Source: Micrococcaceae bacterium RIT 802
Lineage (GTDB): Bacteria; Actinomycetota; Actinomycetes; Actinomycetales; Micrococcaceae
Reading direction: 5' to 3'
Assembly: GCA_016892645.1 (NCBI GenBank)
Contig: JAFEMX010000001.1
Coordinates: 496,001-560,000, forward strand
Length of the DNA stretch: 64,000 nt
The position numbers were made by a program, and so were the translations under genes. Positions 49,204 through 57,637 of the stretch are shown here, piece by piece (position 1 is the first letter of the stretch; every line of letters begins with the position of its first letter). Below the pieces are notes generated by a model, which worked only from the letters and a program-made list of their open reading frames with translations, was not told the origin of the DNA and made no database searches.

Positions 49204-50444
49204 GCGGCCCCGACGAGCACCTGGTCCGCGTCCCCGGACCGGTCAACGCCCACTCGCACGCCTTCCACCGGATCCTGCGCGGGCGCACCCACGAGGGCGC
49301 GGCCGGAGCGGCCGGGGACTTCTGGACCTGGCGCGAGCAGATGTACGCCGCAGCCGCCCACCTGGACCCGGCGGGATACGAGCAGCTGGCCACCGCCGTC
49401 TTCGCCGAAATGGCCGTGACCGGCTGGACCGCGGTCGGGGAGTTCCACTACCTGCACCACGGGCCCGCCGGCACGCCCTACCCGGACCACGAGATGGAAC
49501 GGGCCCTGGCCCGCGCCGCCCGGGCCGCCGGGATCCGGCTGGTCCTGCTGGACACCTGCTACCTCTCCGGCGGGCTCGACACCGACGGGCGCGCGGTGGA
49601 ACTCAACGCGACGCAGCTGCGCTTCTCCGACGGCGACGCCGCCGGCTGGGCCAACCGCCACACGGCGCTGCGCGCCGCACTCGCCGCCGACGAACCGGCC
49701 ACCGCCGCCGAAGGCGCCGGACTGGTCACCCTCGGCGCGGCCATCCATTCCGTCCGCGCCGTCCCGCCCTCCGCCTTGGCCGTCATCGCGGGGGCGCTGG
49801 CCGAGGGCGAGCCGCTGCACGTGCACCTCTCCGAACAGCCGGCGGAGAACGAGGCCTGCCTGGCCGCTCATGGCGTCACTCCCACCGGGCTCCTCGCCGC
49901 GCAGGGGCTGCTGACGGACCGGTTGTCGGCGGTCCACGCCACCCACCTCACCGGCGCGGACATCACGGCGCTGGGGGAGGCCCGCTGCTCCATCGTCATG
50001 TGCCCGACCACCGAGGCCGACCTGGCCGACGGCATCGGCCCGGCCCGGGAACTCGCCGACGCCGGAGCCGCCATCGCCCTGGGCACCGACCAGCACGCCG
50101 TCGTCGACCCCTACCTGGAGATGCGCGCGCTCGAACACGGCGAACGGCTACACAGCGGCATCCGCGGCCGCTTCGCCCCGGCCGAGCTCGCCGCCGCCGC
50201 CCGGGAGGGCGGGCTGCGCAGCCTGGGCCTGGCGGGCAACGACGACCACATCCTCGTCGACACCGCCAGCCTGCGCACCGCGGGCAGCCGGGAAGCCCAG
50301 CTGCCCTTGACGGCCACCGCCGCCGACGTCCACGCTGTGGTCATCAACGGCATCGAGGTCGCCCGCGACGGCATCCACACCCGGCTGGGCGATCCGGCCG
50401 CCTTGTTCCGGGAATTCACCTACGAGCATCGGGAGTTCGCATGA
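49200..50444 (+). CDS. hutF: Formimidoylglutamate deiminase
   Basis: A 414-residue amidohydrolase-superfamily enzyme converting N-formimidoyl-L-glutamate to N-formyl-L-glutamate and ammonia. Metal sites: NAHSHAFHRILRGRTHEG (first HxH pair), HLSEQPAENEACLAAHG, and the beta-8 Asp in ALGTDQHAVVDPYLEMR, typical of HutF. GTG 49200 overlaps the M20 gene stop; the stop overlaps hutI (ATGA). Its presence shows the two-step (HutF then deformylase) branch rather than the one-step HutG route. Confidence 0.93.
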   Translation: MSGPDEHLVRVPGPVNAHSHAFHRILRGRTHEGAAGAAGDFWTWREQMYAAAAHLDPAGYEQLATAVFAEMAVTGWTAVGEFHYLHHGPAGTPYPDHEMERALARAARAAGIRLVLLDTCYLSGGLDTDGRAVELNATQLRFSDGDAAGWANRHTALRAALAADEPATAAEGAGLVTLGAAIHSVRAVPPSALAVIAGALAEGEPLHVHLSEQPAENEACLAAHGVTPTGLLAAQGLLTDRLSAVHATHLTGADITALGEARCSIVMCPTTEADLADGIGPARELADAGAAIALGTDQHAVVDPYLEMRALEHGERLHSGIRGRFAPAELAAAAREGGLRSLGLAGNDDHILVDTASLRTAGSREAQLPLTATAADVHAVVINGIEVARDGIHTRLGDPAALFREFTYEHREFA

Positions 50445-51661
50445 GTTCGACCCTGGTCACCAACATCGGGGAACTGACCACCCTGGATGGCGACGGGCGC
50501 GTCCTGGCCGGCGCCGCCGTCGTCCTCGATCGCGGGCGCATCGCCTGGATCGGGCACCCGCGGCACGCCCCGGCGACGGACGCGGTGTACGACGCCGGTG
50601 GCCGGGCCGCGCTGCCGGGCTGGGTGGATTCGCACACCCACCTGCTCTTCGCCGGCGATCGGGCTGCCGAATTCGAGGCCCGCATGGCCGGACAGGACTA
50701 CGCCGCCGGCGGGATCAGCGTGACCATGGAGGCCACCCGCGCCGCCACCGACTACGACCTCACCCGGCTGCTCATGGGCCGCGTCGCCGAGGCGGCCGCC
50801 GGGGGCACCACCTACCTGGAGACCAAGACCGGGTACGGCCTCGACGTCAACGAGGAGGCCCGGCACGCGCGGATCGCCTCCACGATCGTGGACCAGGTGA
50901 CCTACCTGGGCGCCCACCTGGTCCCGCCGGGCGCCGACGCCGAGGAGTACACGGACCTGGTCTGCGGCGACATGCTCTCCGCGGTGCGCCCGTACGTGAA
51001 GTGGGCCGACGTGTTCTGCGAACGCGGGGCCTTCACCGAGGAGCAGTCCCGCCGCGTGCTCTCGGCCTGCCGCGACGCCGGGCTGGGCCTGCGCGTGCAC
51101 GGCAACCAGCTTGGCACGGGCCCCGGGGTCCGGCTGGCCGTCGAATTCGGTGCCGCCAGCGTGGACCACGTGAACTACCTGGACGACGCCGATGTCGAGG
51201 CGCTCGCCGGCACCTGGTCTGGATGGAATGCCGAGACCCGTACCGGCGAGGCGGGAACCGTGGCCACGTGCCTGCCGGCCTGCGACCTGTCCACCCGCCA
51301 GCCGCTGGCCGACGGGCGCCGGCTGCTCGATGCCGGGGTCCAGATCGCCCTGGCCTCGAACTGCAATCCGGGGACCAGCTACACCAGCTCGATGGCGTTC
51401 TGCGTGTCCACCGCCGTGCTGCAGATGCGCCTGAGCCTGACGGAGGCGCTGCATGCAGCGACGATGGGCGGCGCCATGGCGCTGGGCGTGCAGGACCACG
51501 TGGGCAGCATCGAGGTCGGCAAGCGCGCCGACCTGCAGCTGCTCAATGCCCCATCGGCGGCCCACCTGGCCTACCGGCCCGGCATGCCGCTGACCGGAGC
51601 CGTCTGGCGTGCGGGGGAGCGGGTGGACCGCACCGCAGTGGGATCGGCGCCGCTGGCCTGA
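50441..51661 (+). CDS. hutI: Imidazolonepropionase
   Basis: A 406-residue amidohydrolase opening imidazolone-5-propionate to N-formimidoylglutamate. Motifs: PGWVDSHTHLLFAGDR (metal HxH), YLETKTGYGLDVNEE, GLGLRVHGNQLG. In characterised HutI the beta-8 metal-binding Asp lies in a D-x-NPG context; here the motif reads ASNCNPGTSYTSSM, with Asn307 (codon 51359-51361, AAC) at that position. This may be a lineage variant or affect activity. Last gene of the rightward hut operon, coupled to hutF by ATGA overlap. Confidence 0.94.
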   Translation: MSSTLVTNIGELTTLDGDGRVLAGAAVVLDRGRIAWIGHPRHAPATDAVYDAGGRAALPGWVDSHTHLLFAGDRAAEFEARMAGQDYAAGGISVTMEATRAATDYDLTRLLMGRVAEAAAGGTTYLETKTGYGLDVNEEARHARIASTIVDQVTYLGAHLVPPGADAEEYTDLVCGDMLSAVRPYVKWADVFCERGAFTEEQSRRVLSACRDAGLGLRVHGNQLGTGPGVRLAVEFGAASVDHVNYLDDADVEALAGTWSGWNAETRTGEAGTVATCLPACDLSTRQPLADGRRLLDAGVQIALASNCNPGTSYTSSMAFCVSTAVLQMRLSLTEALHAATMGGAMALGVQDHVGSIEVGKRADLQLLNAPSAAHLAYRPGMPLTGAVWRAGERVDRTAVGSAPLA

Positions 51662-51752
51662 ATTCTGGGTGTGTCGGGGCGATCATCGACCGCGTCGGCC
51701 GACCGCCGCTCACTGGGGCATCACCTTCCGGCTGTCCCTTCCGGGCCCCCTG

Positions 51753-51779
51753 TTGCCTGACGCTGCTGACGCGTAGAAT
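51753..51779 (+). promoter_or_regulatory. Promoter of the toxin-antitoxin pair
   Basis: TTGCCT (51753-51758) and TAGAAT (51774-51779), 15 bases apart, 30 bases before the antitoxin ATG. CTGACGC is repeated at 51757-51763 and 51766-51772 inside the spacer and could bind the antitoxin for autoregulation. Confidence 0.5.
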
Positions 51780-51808
51780 AGAAGTAGTCGCCGTCGGAGG
51801 AGGCAGTG

Positions 51809-52507
51809 ATGCCACAGAACGCACGGGACGAATCCCGGCATGCTGAGTCGTCCCTCGAGGTCACCGCCGTCGAACTCGCGGAGATCGCAAGAACCCTTGA
51901 GGCAAAGATCGACTTGAGGCCATTGACGAAAACGACAGCAGCACCAGCTGCCGCCGGAACGACGGCGCCTGCGTCGGCGCGTGGGACGACACGGGATCTG
52001 CTGAACTCCCAGCACGGCAAGCTCATCATGGCCGCGATCAACATGGAGCGGAGCGTCGCGGCTCTGGGACCGGCGCTGGCAGAGGTCGAGGTTGAAACCT
52101 CGCCCCAACTCGCCCGAAGCATGCAGGCCACGGAGAACGCGTGGCGCAAGATGGAGGCGGAATTCGGCTTGCTGACGAGTCTGGAAGTTTCCCGGGCCGT
52201 CGGCTCGAAGTCACCGAATCGAAGCTATGCTTCGGACCAACGTGGAGCCGGAAGGCTTCTTGCCGTCAAGCGGCCCGGGGGATACAAATATCCAGGTTTC
52301 CAGATCGACCGCCGCGAGCAGGCAATTCGCCCCGTGATGCACGACCTGATCAGACTCGCGGCCGACGCGGATCGCTCGGAGTCCGGCCTCGCGCTGTGGA
52401 TGATCTCTCCCACCGGCTACCTTGACGGCTCCCGACCCGTGGACCTGCTCGATGAACCGGACCAAGTAGTGGCAGCGGCCCGGCAGTCCTTCAACGTCCA
52501 ATGGTGA
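51809..52507 (+). CDS. RES-toxin antitoxin (Xre/MbcA/ParS-like toxin-binding protein)
   Basis: A 232-residue protein. ATG 51809 follows a perfect GGAGGAGG (51796-51803). The C-terminal ~60 residues (ALWMISPTGYLDGSRPVDLL, DEPDQVVAAARQSFNVQW) are the MbcA/ParS/Xre toxin-binding domain (DUF2384). Residues ~110-165 contain WRKMEAEFGLLTSLEVSRAV and GSKSPNRSYASDQRGAGRLL, the DNA-binding-like segment of this group; the N-terminal ~80 residues are Ala/Thr-rich and unrecognised. Its last bases overlap the RES gene by seven. Base composition is less GC-extreme than neighbours, which fits a horizontally acquired module. Confidence 0.85.
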   Translation: MPQNARDESRHAESSLEVTAVELAEIARTLEAKIDLRPLTKTTAAPAAAGTTAPASARGTTRDLLNSQHGKLIMAAINMERSVAALGPALAEVEVETSPQLARSMQATENAWRKMEAEFGLLTSLEVSRAVGSKSPNRSYASDQRGAGRLLAVKRPGGYKYPGFQIDRREQAIRPVMHDLIRLAADADRSESGLALWMISPTGYLDGSRPVDLLDEPDQVVAAARQSFNVQW

Positions 52508-53124
52508 ATCGGACGCCTCCGAAACCCTTCGAACCGCAGGACTGGATCCTCGCGGCCCATACCGTGCTCTTCCGGGTCGTGGAGAACCGCCCGGGCCGAT
52601 CCGTGACGACCTTCAACCCGGGTTTGGGCGAACCCACGCGATTCGCCTTTTTTGGGAGTCCGGCCGTTCCCGTCCTCTATGCTGCCCAGTCGGAGGAGGC
52701 GGCCGTTTGCGAATCCATCCTCCACGACGTGCCGCCGGGGCCCGGGGTAGTGCTCTATGACCACTTCAAGGGGCGCGTCTGCGCCCAGCTTGCCCCGACC
52801 CGTGATCTGAGATTGGCCGCATTCATGGGTGACGGTCTCCGGATGCTCGGTACGGAGGCGAAATACGTGACGGCAACGATGGCCTCGCAGTATCCGAGAA
52901 CGGTCCTCTGGTCGCAAGCCGCTCACGAAGCCGGGTACGACGGCGTGGTCTGGATGAGTCGTCGCCGTGAAACCGATCGTGCCTACGTTTTCTTTGGTGA
53001 CCGGGTGGCCCCGAATGACGTGGTCCACGTACCGGGTCTCGCCCACACGTTTGCCGCGGGGCCGGGTTACGACTGGCTGGCCGACTACCTGGCCAGCGTC
53101 AAGCTCGAGATCCTCATGACCTGA
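52501..53124 (+). CDS. RES domain toxin
   Basis: A 207-residue RES-domain protein. RES toxins of type II modules (e.g. MbcT) destroy NAD+ and stop growth until the antitoxin binds. The three name-giving residues can be proposed: Arg25 (VLFRVV) and Arg47 (PTRFAFF), Glu71 in AAVCESILHDVPPG, and a Ser in GVVWMSRRRETDRAYVFFGDR. ATG 52501 overlaps the antitoxin's stop. The order antitoxin then toxin is standard for RES-Xre pairs. Located between hutI and a convergent methyltransferase. Confidence 0.87.
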   Translation: MVNRTPPKPFEPQDWILAAHTVLFRVVENRPGRSVTTFNPGLGEPTRFAFFGSPAVPVLYAAQSEEAAVCESILHDVPPGPGVVLYDHFKGRVCAQLAPTRDLRLAAFMGDGLRMLGTEAKYVTATMASQYPRTVLWSQAAHEAGYDGVVWMSRRRETDRAYVFFGDRVAPNDVVHVPGLAHTFAAGPGYDWLADYLASVKLEILMT

Positions 53125-53167
53125 GACGCCCCCACACGGAGCGCACCTGCCGGGAAAGGGCCGGGCC

Positions 53168-53767
53168 TCAGCGGCGAACGGCGGACATCGACGCGTGGGG
53201 CCGCGATCCCTCATCTTGACGGGACTCGACGTCGAGGAGCTCGAAACCGGCGTCGTCGAGCAGGTGGGCCATCCGGTCGGTGGACCAGAAGTGGGCCGGG
53301 GTGACGGCATGATCGAGCGTCTGGCCGTGAGGACCCGCGAAGAAACCCACGAGCAGATGGCCCCCTGGCGTGAGGGCGCGTGCGAACCCGGCCAGGACGC
53401 TGGGCATGTCCTTCGGCGGGAGATGGATCAGCGAATACCAGGCCAGCACCGCGCCGAGGCTGCGGTCCGGAACGTCCAGGTCGCGGAGCGATGCGACATC
53501 GAACGGAACCCCGGGGAATCGCGCACGGGCCTCCTCCACGAACGCGGGCACGAGGTCGACCCCGGACACGTCGACACCCCGCCGGAACAGGAAGTCCGTC
53601 CATTGCCCGGGACCGCATCCGGCGTCGAGTACGTGGCCGTCGATGCCGTCCGCCCACTGCCCGATGCGCTGCCGGTCGAGTTCATGCAGGTCCCCGACCG
53701 ATCCCAGGAGCGCGGTGTAGTCGGCGGCGCGCTCGGAGTAGGCCCGCCGCACGACGTCGTCGATCAT
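53168..53767 (-). CDS. Class I SAM-dependent methyltransferase
   Basis: A 199-residue methyltransferase. Motif I is VLDAGCGPGQWTDFL, followed by VSGVDLVPAFVEEAR (motif II acid), then SLIHLPPKDMPSVLAGFARAL and LTPGGHLLVGF (post-I motifs). Its substrate is unknown; small-molecule methyltransferases of this type are common. ATG 53767 lies six bases after TATGAT (53774-53779, minus strand), a leaderless start. It diverges from the CPBP gene. Confidence 0.87.
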   Translation of the reverse strand: MIDDVVRRAYSERAADYTALLGSVGDLHELDRQRIGQWADGIDGHVLDAGCGPGQWTDFLFRRGVDVSGVDLVPAFVEEARARFPGVPFDVASLRDLDVPDRSLGAVLAWYSLIHLPPKDMPSVLAGFARALTPGGHLLVGFFAGPHGQTLDHAVTPAHFWSTDRMAHLLDDAGFELLDVESRQDEGSRPHASMSAVRR

Positions 53768-53849
53768 GCTGCCATCATAGGAGCCGGGGTGAGCCGGGAC
53801 CGCGAGCCGGGCACCGCCGTCGTACAGTGTCCTGCCATAGGATGCACCC

Positions 53850-54593
53850 ATGCGCAGCAAGAGCCTCTGGCCGGAAATCCTCATCGTGCTCGGGCTCTCC
53901 CTGGGGCAGTCGGCGATCTACGCGATCGTCTCGCTCTCCGACAAGCTCACGCGCGGGCCGTTGTCCGGGCAGACGACGACGATGAACAACGCGCTGAGCG
54001 ACCGGCAGTATTTCGACCTGACGTACCAGCTGCTGGACATCCTCTTTGCGTTGGTGCCGGTGCTGCTGGTGTTCTACCTGTTCCACCTGGCCGGACGCAA
54101 CGGCATCCGCGATCTCGGGTTCGACCTGCGCCGTCCCGGGCACGATGCCTGGCAGGGGATCGGGCTGTTCCTGGTCATCGGGATCGGGACCCTGGGCGTG
54201 TACTGGCTCGGGCGGACGCTCGGGGTCACGACGGCGATCGTCCCCGAGGCCATGTCGCCGTACTGGTGGACCATCCCGGTCCTGTTGTTCTCGGCCATCC
54301 GCCACGGAATCCTCGAGGAGACCATCGTGGTGGGGTACCTCTTCGACCGGCTCCGGACGCTGGGCTGGGGGACCTGGCCGGTCATCCTCACCAGCGCCGT
54401 GCTGCGCGGCAGCTACCACCTCTACCAGGGATTCGGCCCCTTCGTGGGCAACGCGATCATGGGCGTCATCTTCGGCTGGATCTACACCAAGACCGGCCGC
54501 GTCATGCCGCTGGTGATCGCGCACGCGCTGCTCGATACCGCCGGGTTCGTCGGCTACTCGCTGATCGGCCCGGCGATCGGGTTGGGGACGTAG
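53850..54593 (+). CDS. CPBP family intramembrane metalloprotease
   Basis: A 247-residue membrane protein with six to seven hydrophobic segments. CPBP/Rce1-like motifs: the paired glutamates in HGILEETIVVGYLFDRL, the second motif around RGSYHLYQG, and the third His in VMPLVIAHALLDT. In other members the first motif often ends in Arg; here Gly stands there. ATG 53850 is six bases after TAGGAT (53838-53843), a leaderless start. Possible roles are peptide processing or immunity; not decided by context. Confidence 0.85.
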   Translation: MRSKSLWPEILIVLGLSLGQSAIYAIVSLSDKLTRGPLSGQTTTMNNALSDRQYFDLTYQLLDILFALVPVLLVFYLFHLAGRNGIRDLGFDLRRPGHDAWQGIGLFLVIGIGTLGVYWLGRTLGVTTAIVPEAMSPYWWTIPVLLFSAIRHGILEETIVVGYLFDRLRTLGWGTWPVILTSAVLRGSYHLYQGFGPFVGNAIMGVIFGWIYTKTGRVMPLVIAHALLDTAGFVGYSLIGPAIGLGT

Positions 54594-54634
54594 GCGCGGC
54601 CAGCCGGGCAAACGGGGACAGCCTGATTCGCCGT

Positions 54635-54671
54635 CTACATCTTGTAGGCATATACCTATAGGGTGTAGGCT
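54635..54671 (+). promoter_or_regulatory. TetR-SGNH promoter with operator repeats
   Basis: TAGGCT (54666-54671) is six bases before ATG 54678 and TTGTAG (54642-54647) is 18 bases further up. Overlapping repeats: CTACA-TCT-TGTAG (54635-54647), the palindrome CCTATAGG (54655-54662), and direct copies of TGTAGGC (54643-54649, 54664-54670; 21-base period). Looks like an autoregulatory TetR operator. Confidence 0.55.
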
Positions 54672-54677
54672 GATCGC

Positions 54678-55265
54678 ATGGAACGCATCCCCTTGAGCCG
54701 TGCCGGCCTGATTGGCGCGGCAGCAGAGCTGGCCGACCGCGAGGGCTTCGGCGCCGTGACGATCTCCGCCCTGGCCCGGCAGGCCGGCGTCAAGCCCGCC
54801 AGCATCTACTCGCACATCAAGGACCTGGCCGCGCTGCTGGACGGCGTCCACGAGCTGGCGCTCGGGGAACTGGCGGACCGCGTCGCCGGCGCCATCGGCG
54901 GGCGGGCCGGCCATGACGCGCTGGCCGCCATGTCCCGGGCCCACCGCGACTACGCGCGCGAGCACGCGGGCCGATGGGCTGCCATGCAACGACCTGCGGG
55001 CCGGGACGTTGCCGGCTCCACCTCCGCCCGCAAACTCGTCGAATACACCTGGGCGGTGTTGCGCGGATACGACCTGCCGGACGGCGAGCTGGTGCACGCC
55101 ACCCGTTTCGTCGGGGCCACCCTCAACGGATATCTGGCCCTGGAAAAGGCGGGGTCCTTCGAGCACCGCAGCGAAGAAACCGAACTTTCCTGGCAGCGCG
55201 CGATCGACGCGCTCGACCGGGCACTGGACTCCTGGGCAGAAACCCATCCGGAAGGAACACCATGA
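54678..55265 (+). CDS. TetR family transcriptional regulator
   Basis: A 195-residue TetR protein. The HTH is FGAVTISALARQAGVKPASIYSHIKDL (residues ~22-48), and the C-terminal domain resembles the TetR_C_33/WHG group (AREHAGRWAAMQRPAG). ATG 54678 is leaderless. It is translationally coupled (ATGA) to an SGNH hydrolase gene, so it probably controls that hydrolase in response to its substrate or a lipid signal. Confidence 0.88.
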   Translation: MERIPLSRAGLIGAAAELADREGFGAVTISALARQAGVKPASIYSHIKDLAALLDGVHELALGELADRVAGAIGGRAGHDALAAMSRAHRDYAREHAGRWAAMQRPAGRDVAGSTSARKLVEYTWAVLRGYDLPDGELVHATRFVGATLNGYLALEKAGSFEHRSEETELSWQRAIDALDRALDSWAETHPEGTP

Positions 55266-56443
55266 TCACCACACCCCTGACGCAGGACATCATCCGCGGC
55301 GCCGCCGAACTGGAGGAGGGCCCGCGCGGCGTGCGGTTGCACCGGCTGCCCGGGTGGGTCCGCCAGCAGTATCCGGAGCCCCAGTTGATGGCGATGGAGG
55401 CCCAACCCTCTGGCGTGCGGATCGCCGTCCAGACCACGGCATCGCGGATCGAACTCGTCTCGCATCCGGCGCGGGTGGTGTACCTCGGAGCCGACCGGCC
55501 GCGGGGGCGCATCGACGTGTTGGTGGACGGCGAGCTGCGGCTGGGCGACGAACTCGGGGGAGGGGATGCCACGGAAATCGACCTCACGAGCGGGTCCATG
55601 CAGCAGGTGCCCGGACCGTCGCACACCACCGTCCTCGACGGGCTGCCGACGAGGTCAAAGGCCGTCGAGTTCTGGCTGCCCCACAACGAGTCCCTCGAGC
55701 TGGTCAGCCTGGCCTCCGATGCCCCGCTCGAGCCCCTGGAGCAGACGCGGCCGCTGTGGGTCCACCACGGCAGCTCCATCAGCCAGGGGTCCAACGCGGC
55801 CTCGCCGAGCCGGATCTGGCCGTCCATCGCCGCCCGCATCGGTGGCGTCGACCTACGCAACCTGGGGCTGGGCGGCAGCGCGTTCATCGACCCCTTCATG
55901 GCCCGGATGATTCGCGATGCACCTGCGGATTTCATCAGCGTCAAGCTCGGCATCAACGTCGTGAACCTGGACGCGCTGCGCGTCAGGACGCTGGTTCCGG
56001 CGATCCACGGTTTCCTGGACACCATCCGCGACGGACACCCCACGACACCGCTGGTGCTCATCTCGCCGATCTTCTGCGGCATCCACGAGGACACCGCCGG
56101 GCCCGGCGCCATCGATCCGTCCAGCCTCGGCACCGACCAGGTGAAGTTCACCGCGACCGGAACCGAAGGAGACGAATTGCTGGGACGGCTCACCCTGAAC
56201 GTGATCCGTCGGGAAATGCGGTCCCTCGTCGAACGCCGGGCCGCGGACGCGAACCTGCACTACCTCGAGGGGACCGTCCTCTACGGGGAAGGCGACGCCG
56301 TGGACCTGCCCCTGCCCGACAACCTGCACCCGGACACGGATGCCCACCGGCTCATCGGAGAGCGCTTCGCGAACTACGCCTTCGGCGCCGGCGGACCGTA
56401 TGCCATCCCGCCGTCGGACGGGGCGGCACGGCCGGCCCGGTAG
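55262..56443 (+). CDS. SGNH/GDSL hydrolase family protein
   Basis: A 393-residue protein with an N-terminal beta-rich region (~1-165) and an SGNH hydrolase domain. Catalytic blocks: HHGSSISQGSNA (nucleophile Ser), LGLGGSAF (oxyanion Gly), SVKLGINVVN (Asn) and DNLHPDTDAHRL (Asp and His). No signal peptide, so it is cytoplasmic. Typical activities are deacetylation of sugars or esterase. Overlaps the TetR gene by four bases. The specific substrate is not recognised. Confidence 0.85.
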   Translation: MITTPLTQDIIRGAAELEEGPRGVRLHRLPGWVRQQYPEPQLMAMEAQPSGVRIAVQTTASRIELVSHPARVVYLGADRPRGRIDVLVDGELRLGDELGGGDATEIDLTSGSMQQVPGPSHTTVLDGLPTRSKAVEFWLPHNESLELVSLASDAPLEPLEQTRPLWVHHGSSISQGSNAASPSRIWPSIAARIGGVDLRNLGLGGSAFIDPFMARMIRDAPADFISVKLGINVVNLDALRVRTLVPAIHGFLDTIRDGHPTTPLVLISPIFCGIHEDTAGPGAIDPSSLGTDQVKFTATGTEGDELLGRLTLNVIRREMRSLVERRAADANLHYLEGTVLYGEGDAVDLPLPDNLHPDTDAHRLIGERFANYAFGAGGPYAIPPSDGAARPAR

Positions 56444-56831
56444 CCGTTCGGCCCAGTGGTTTTCGGGTGTGGACCACGTGGTGGGCACCGCCAAGACAGG
56501 TAGCGGCAGGGCTCCCGCCGGCGGCGGGGAAGGCCTATCGTCTGGTGGACGGCTGGCGATTGCCTCGAGGCCAGGAGCACGGGCTGCATCATCCAGCCCG
56601 CTCCAACGGCCGAGCACGGCAACCGCCACGATGGTGGTCTGTGACGCCACCCATCGACACCCCGGGCCGCCGTGACGGTGCCGACCCCAGCGGTTGGCCC
56701 CTCGGCGTCGGGAACCCAGGCAGGGGCCCGGTGCTGGCGGATCCGGCGCCCGGGTGTCGCCGTCCCCGAGGCAAGACAACGACGGCGGCCCGGAAGCCGC
56801 CGTCGTGCATTGTCCTGGGTCCGGTGCCGGA
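56444..56831. other. 388-base non-coding stretch
   Basis: No convincing gene: the open frames here are GC-driven and lack start signals or family features. It contains a hairpin CGGGCTG-N7-CAGCCCG at 56580-56600 and the terminator-like hairpin at 56779-56806. It may be decayed sequence between the TetR-SGNH pair and the convergent VOC gene. Confidence 0.55.
56779..56806 (-). terminator. Hairpin after the VOC gene
   Basis: ACGACGGCGGC (56779-56789), loop CCGGAA, GCCGCCGTCGT (56796-56806): perfect 11-bp stem, 25 bases past the VOC stop. No long T-run follows. Plausible terminator for the minus-strand gene. Confidence 0.55.
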
Positions 56832-57476
56832 TCAGAGGGTGATGGTGCCCTGTGGGGTCTCGAACGTCACCGACATGATGCCCGGGGTGCCGTTGGGGGC
56901 CTCCCATTCGACCGCGACGTCACCGAGTGGCGACTGGGACGGGGTGCCCAGCCACTCGCGCACGCGCTCGACCGAGCCGGCGATGGTGATGCCGGAGATG
57001 CGGCCGGTCGGCTCCAGCGCCTTGGAGGGGTGCAGGTGCTCGGTGCCGTCGTCCCAGCGCAGCATGTAGGGCACCTGCGGGTCGGCGATCAGGCCCTTGA
57101 TGCCGATCTGCTGCCAGGTCAGCTCCTGGCCATCGGGGAACTTGCGGTTGCCCGGCACGGCGGAGCGGCCCAGGCGCTCCTCGAAGGGGGCCAGGTCGTC
57201 GACGCAGACGCACCAGCCCATCCATCCGCCGCCCATTTCGGAGCGGGCCCTCACGGCCTGCCCGAAGGGTGCCTTGTCCGACGCCGGGTGGTCCAGGACC
57301 TCCACGACCTCCAGGTACTGGGTGTTCTGCAACGGGAAAATGACATTCCTGGTCCCGAAGCGGGGATGGATGCCGCCCTTGACGGACTCGATCCCCAGGG
57401 TCTTGGCTACTCGGGCGGCCGTGGCGGCCAACCCATCTGGTCCGCATGCGTATGAAACGTGATCCAACCTCATCAT
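56832..57476 (-). CDS. VOC (glyoxalase-like) family protein
   Basis: A 214-residue protein of the glyoxalase/bleomycin-resistance (VOC) superfamily. Start MMRLDHVSYAC, then RFGTRNVIFPLQNTQYLEVVEV, where the family's metal-site residues normally lie (His5 and Glu in YLEVVE). A second half (GMTI-type ISGITIAGSVERVREW) resembles a repeated domain. ATG 57476 is six bases after CATCAT on the minus strand. The enzyme's substrate is unknown; it faces metY-metX across a regulatory region with a strong palindrome. Confidence 0.8.
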   Translation of the reverse strand: MMRLDHVSYACGPDGLAATAARVAKTLGIESVKGGIHPRFGTRNVIFPLQNTQYLEVVEVLDHPASDKAPFGQAVRARSEMGGGWMGWCVCVDDLAPFEERLGRSAVPGNRKFPDGQELTWQQIGIKGLIADPQVPYMLRWDDGTEHLHPSKALEPTGRISGITIAGSVERVREWLGTPSQSPLGDVAVEWEAPNGTPGIMSVTFETPQGTITL

Positions 57477-57508
57477 GCGTTCATGATGGCACTTTGTGAG
57501 GTGCGTCT

Positions 57509-57530
57509 CGACTTAGGGCGACCTAAGTCG
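57509..57530. promoter_or_regulatory. Strong palindrome upstream of the VOC gene
   Basis: CGACTTAGG (57509-57517), GCGA, CCTAAGTCG (57522-57530): perfect 9-base arms. It lies 33-54 bases upstream of the leaderless VOC start, in the -35 area, and before the metY promoter. It is not a DtxR/IdeR box. Best read as an operator for an unidentified regulator. Confidence 0.55.
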
Positions 57531-57621
57531 CTCCGGGTGCGTATTTCCCGGCAGCCGCGTGGGCGATTGTTGCGGAGGCCGTCACATTGGCCGGTCATGG
57601 GTTGCGGGCCGCGGGACGATC

Positions 57622-57627
57622 TAGAAC
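57622..57627 (+). promoter_or_regulatory. -10 box of the metY-metX transcript
   Basis: TAGAAC, eleven bases before the SAM-IV aptamer begins, so the riboswitch would be right at the 5' end of the transcript. No convincing -35. Confidence 0.4.
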
Positions 57628-57637
57628 ACTGGGGGCA

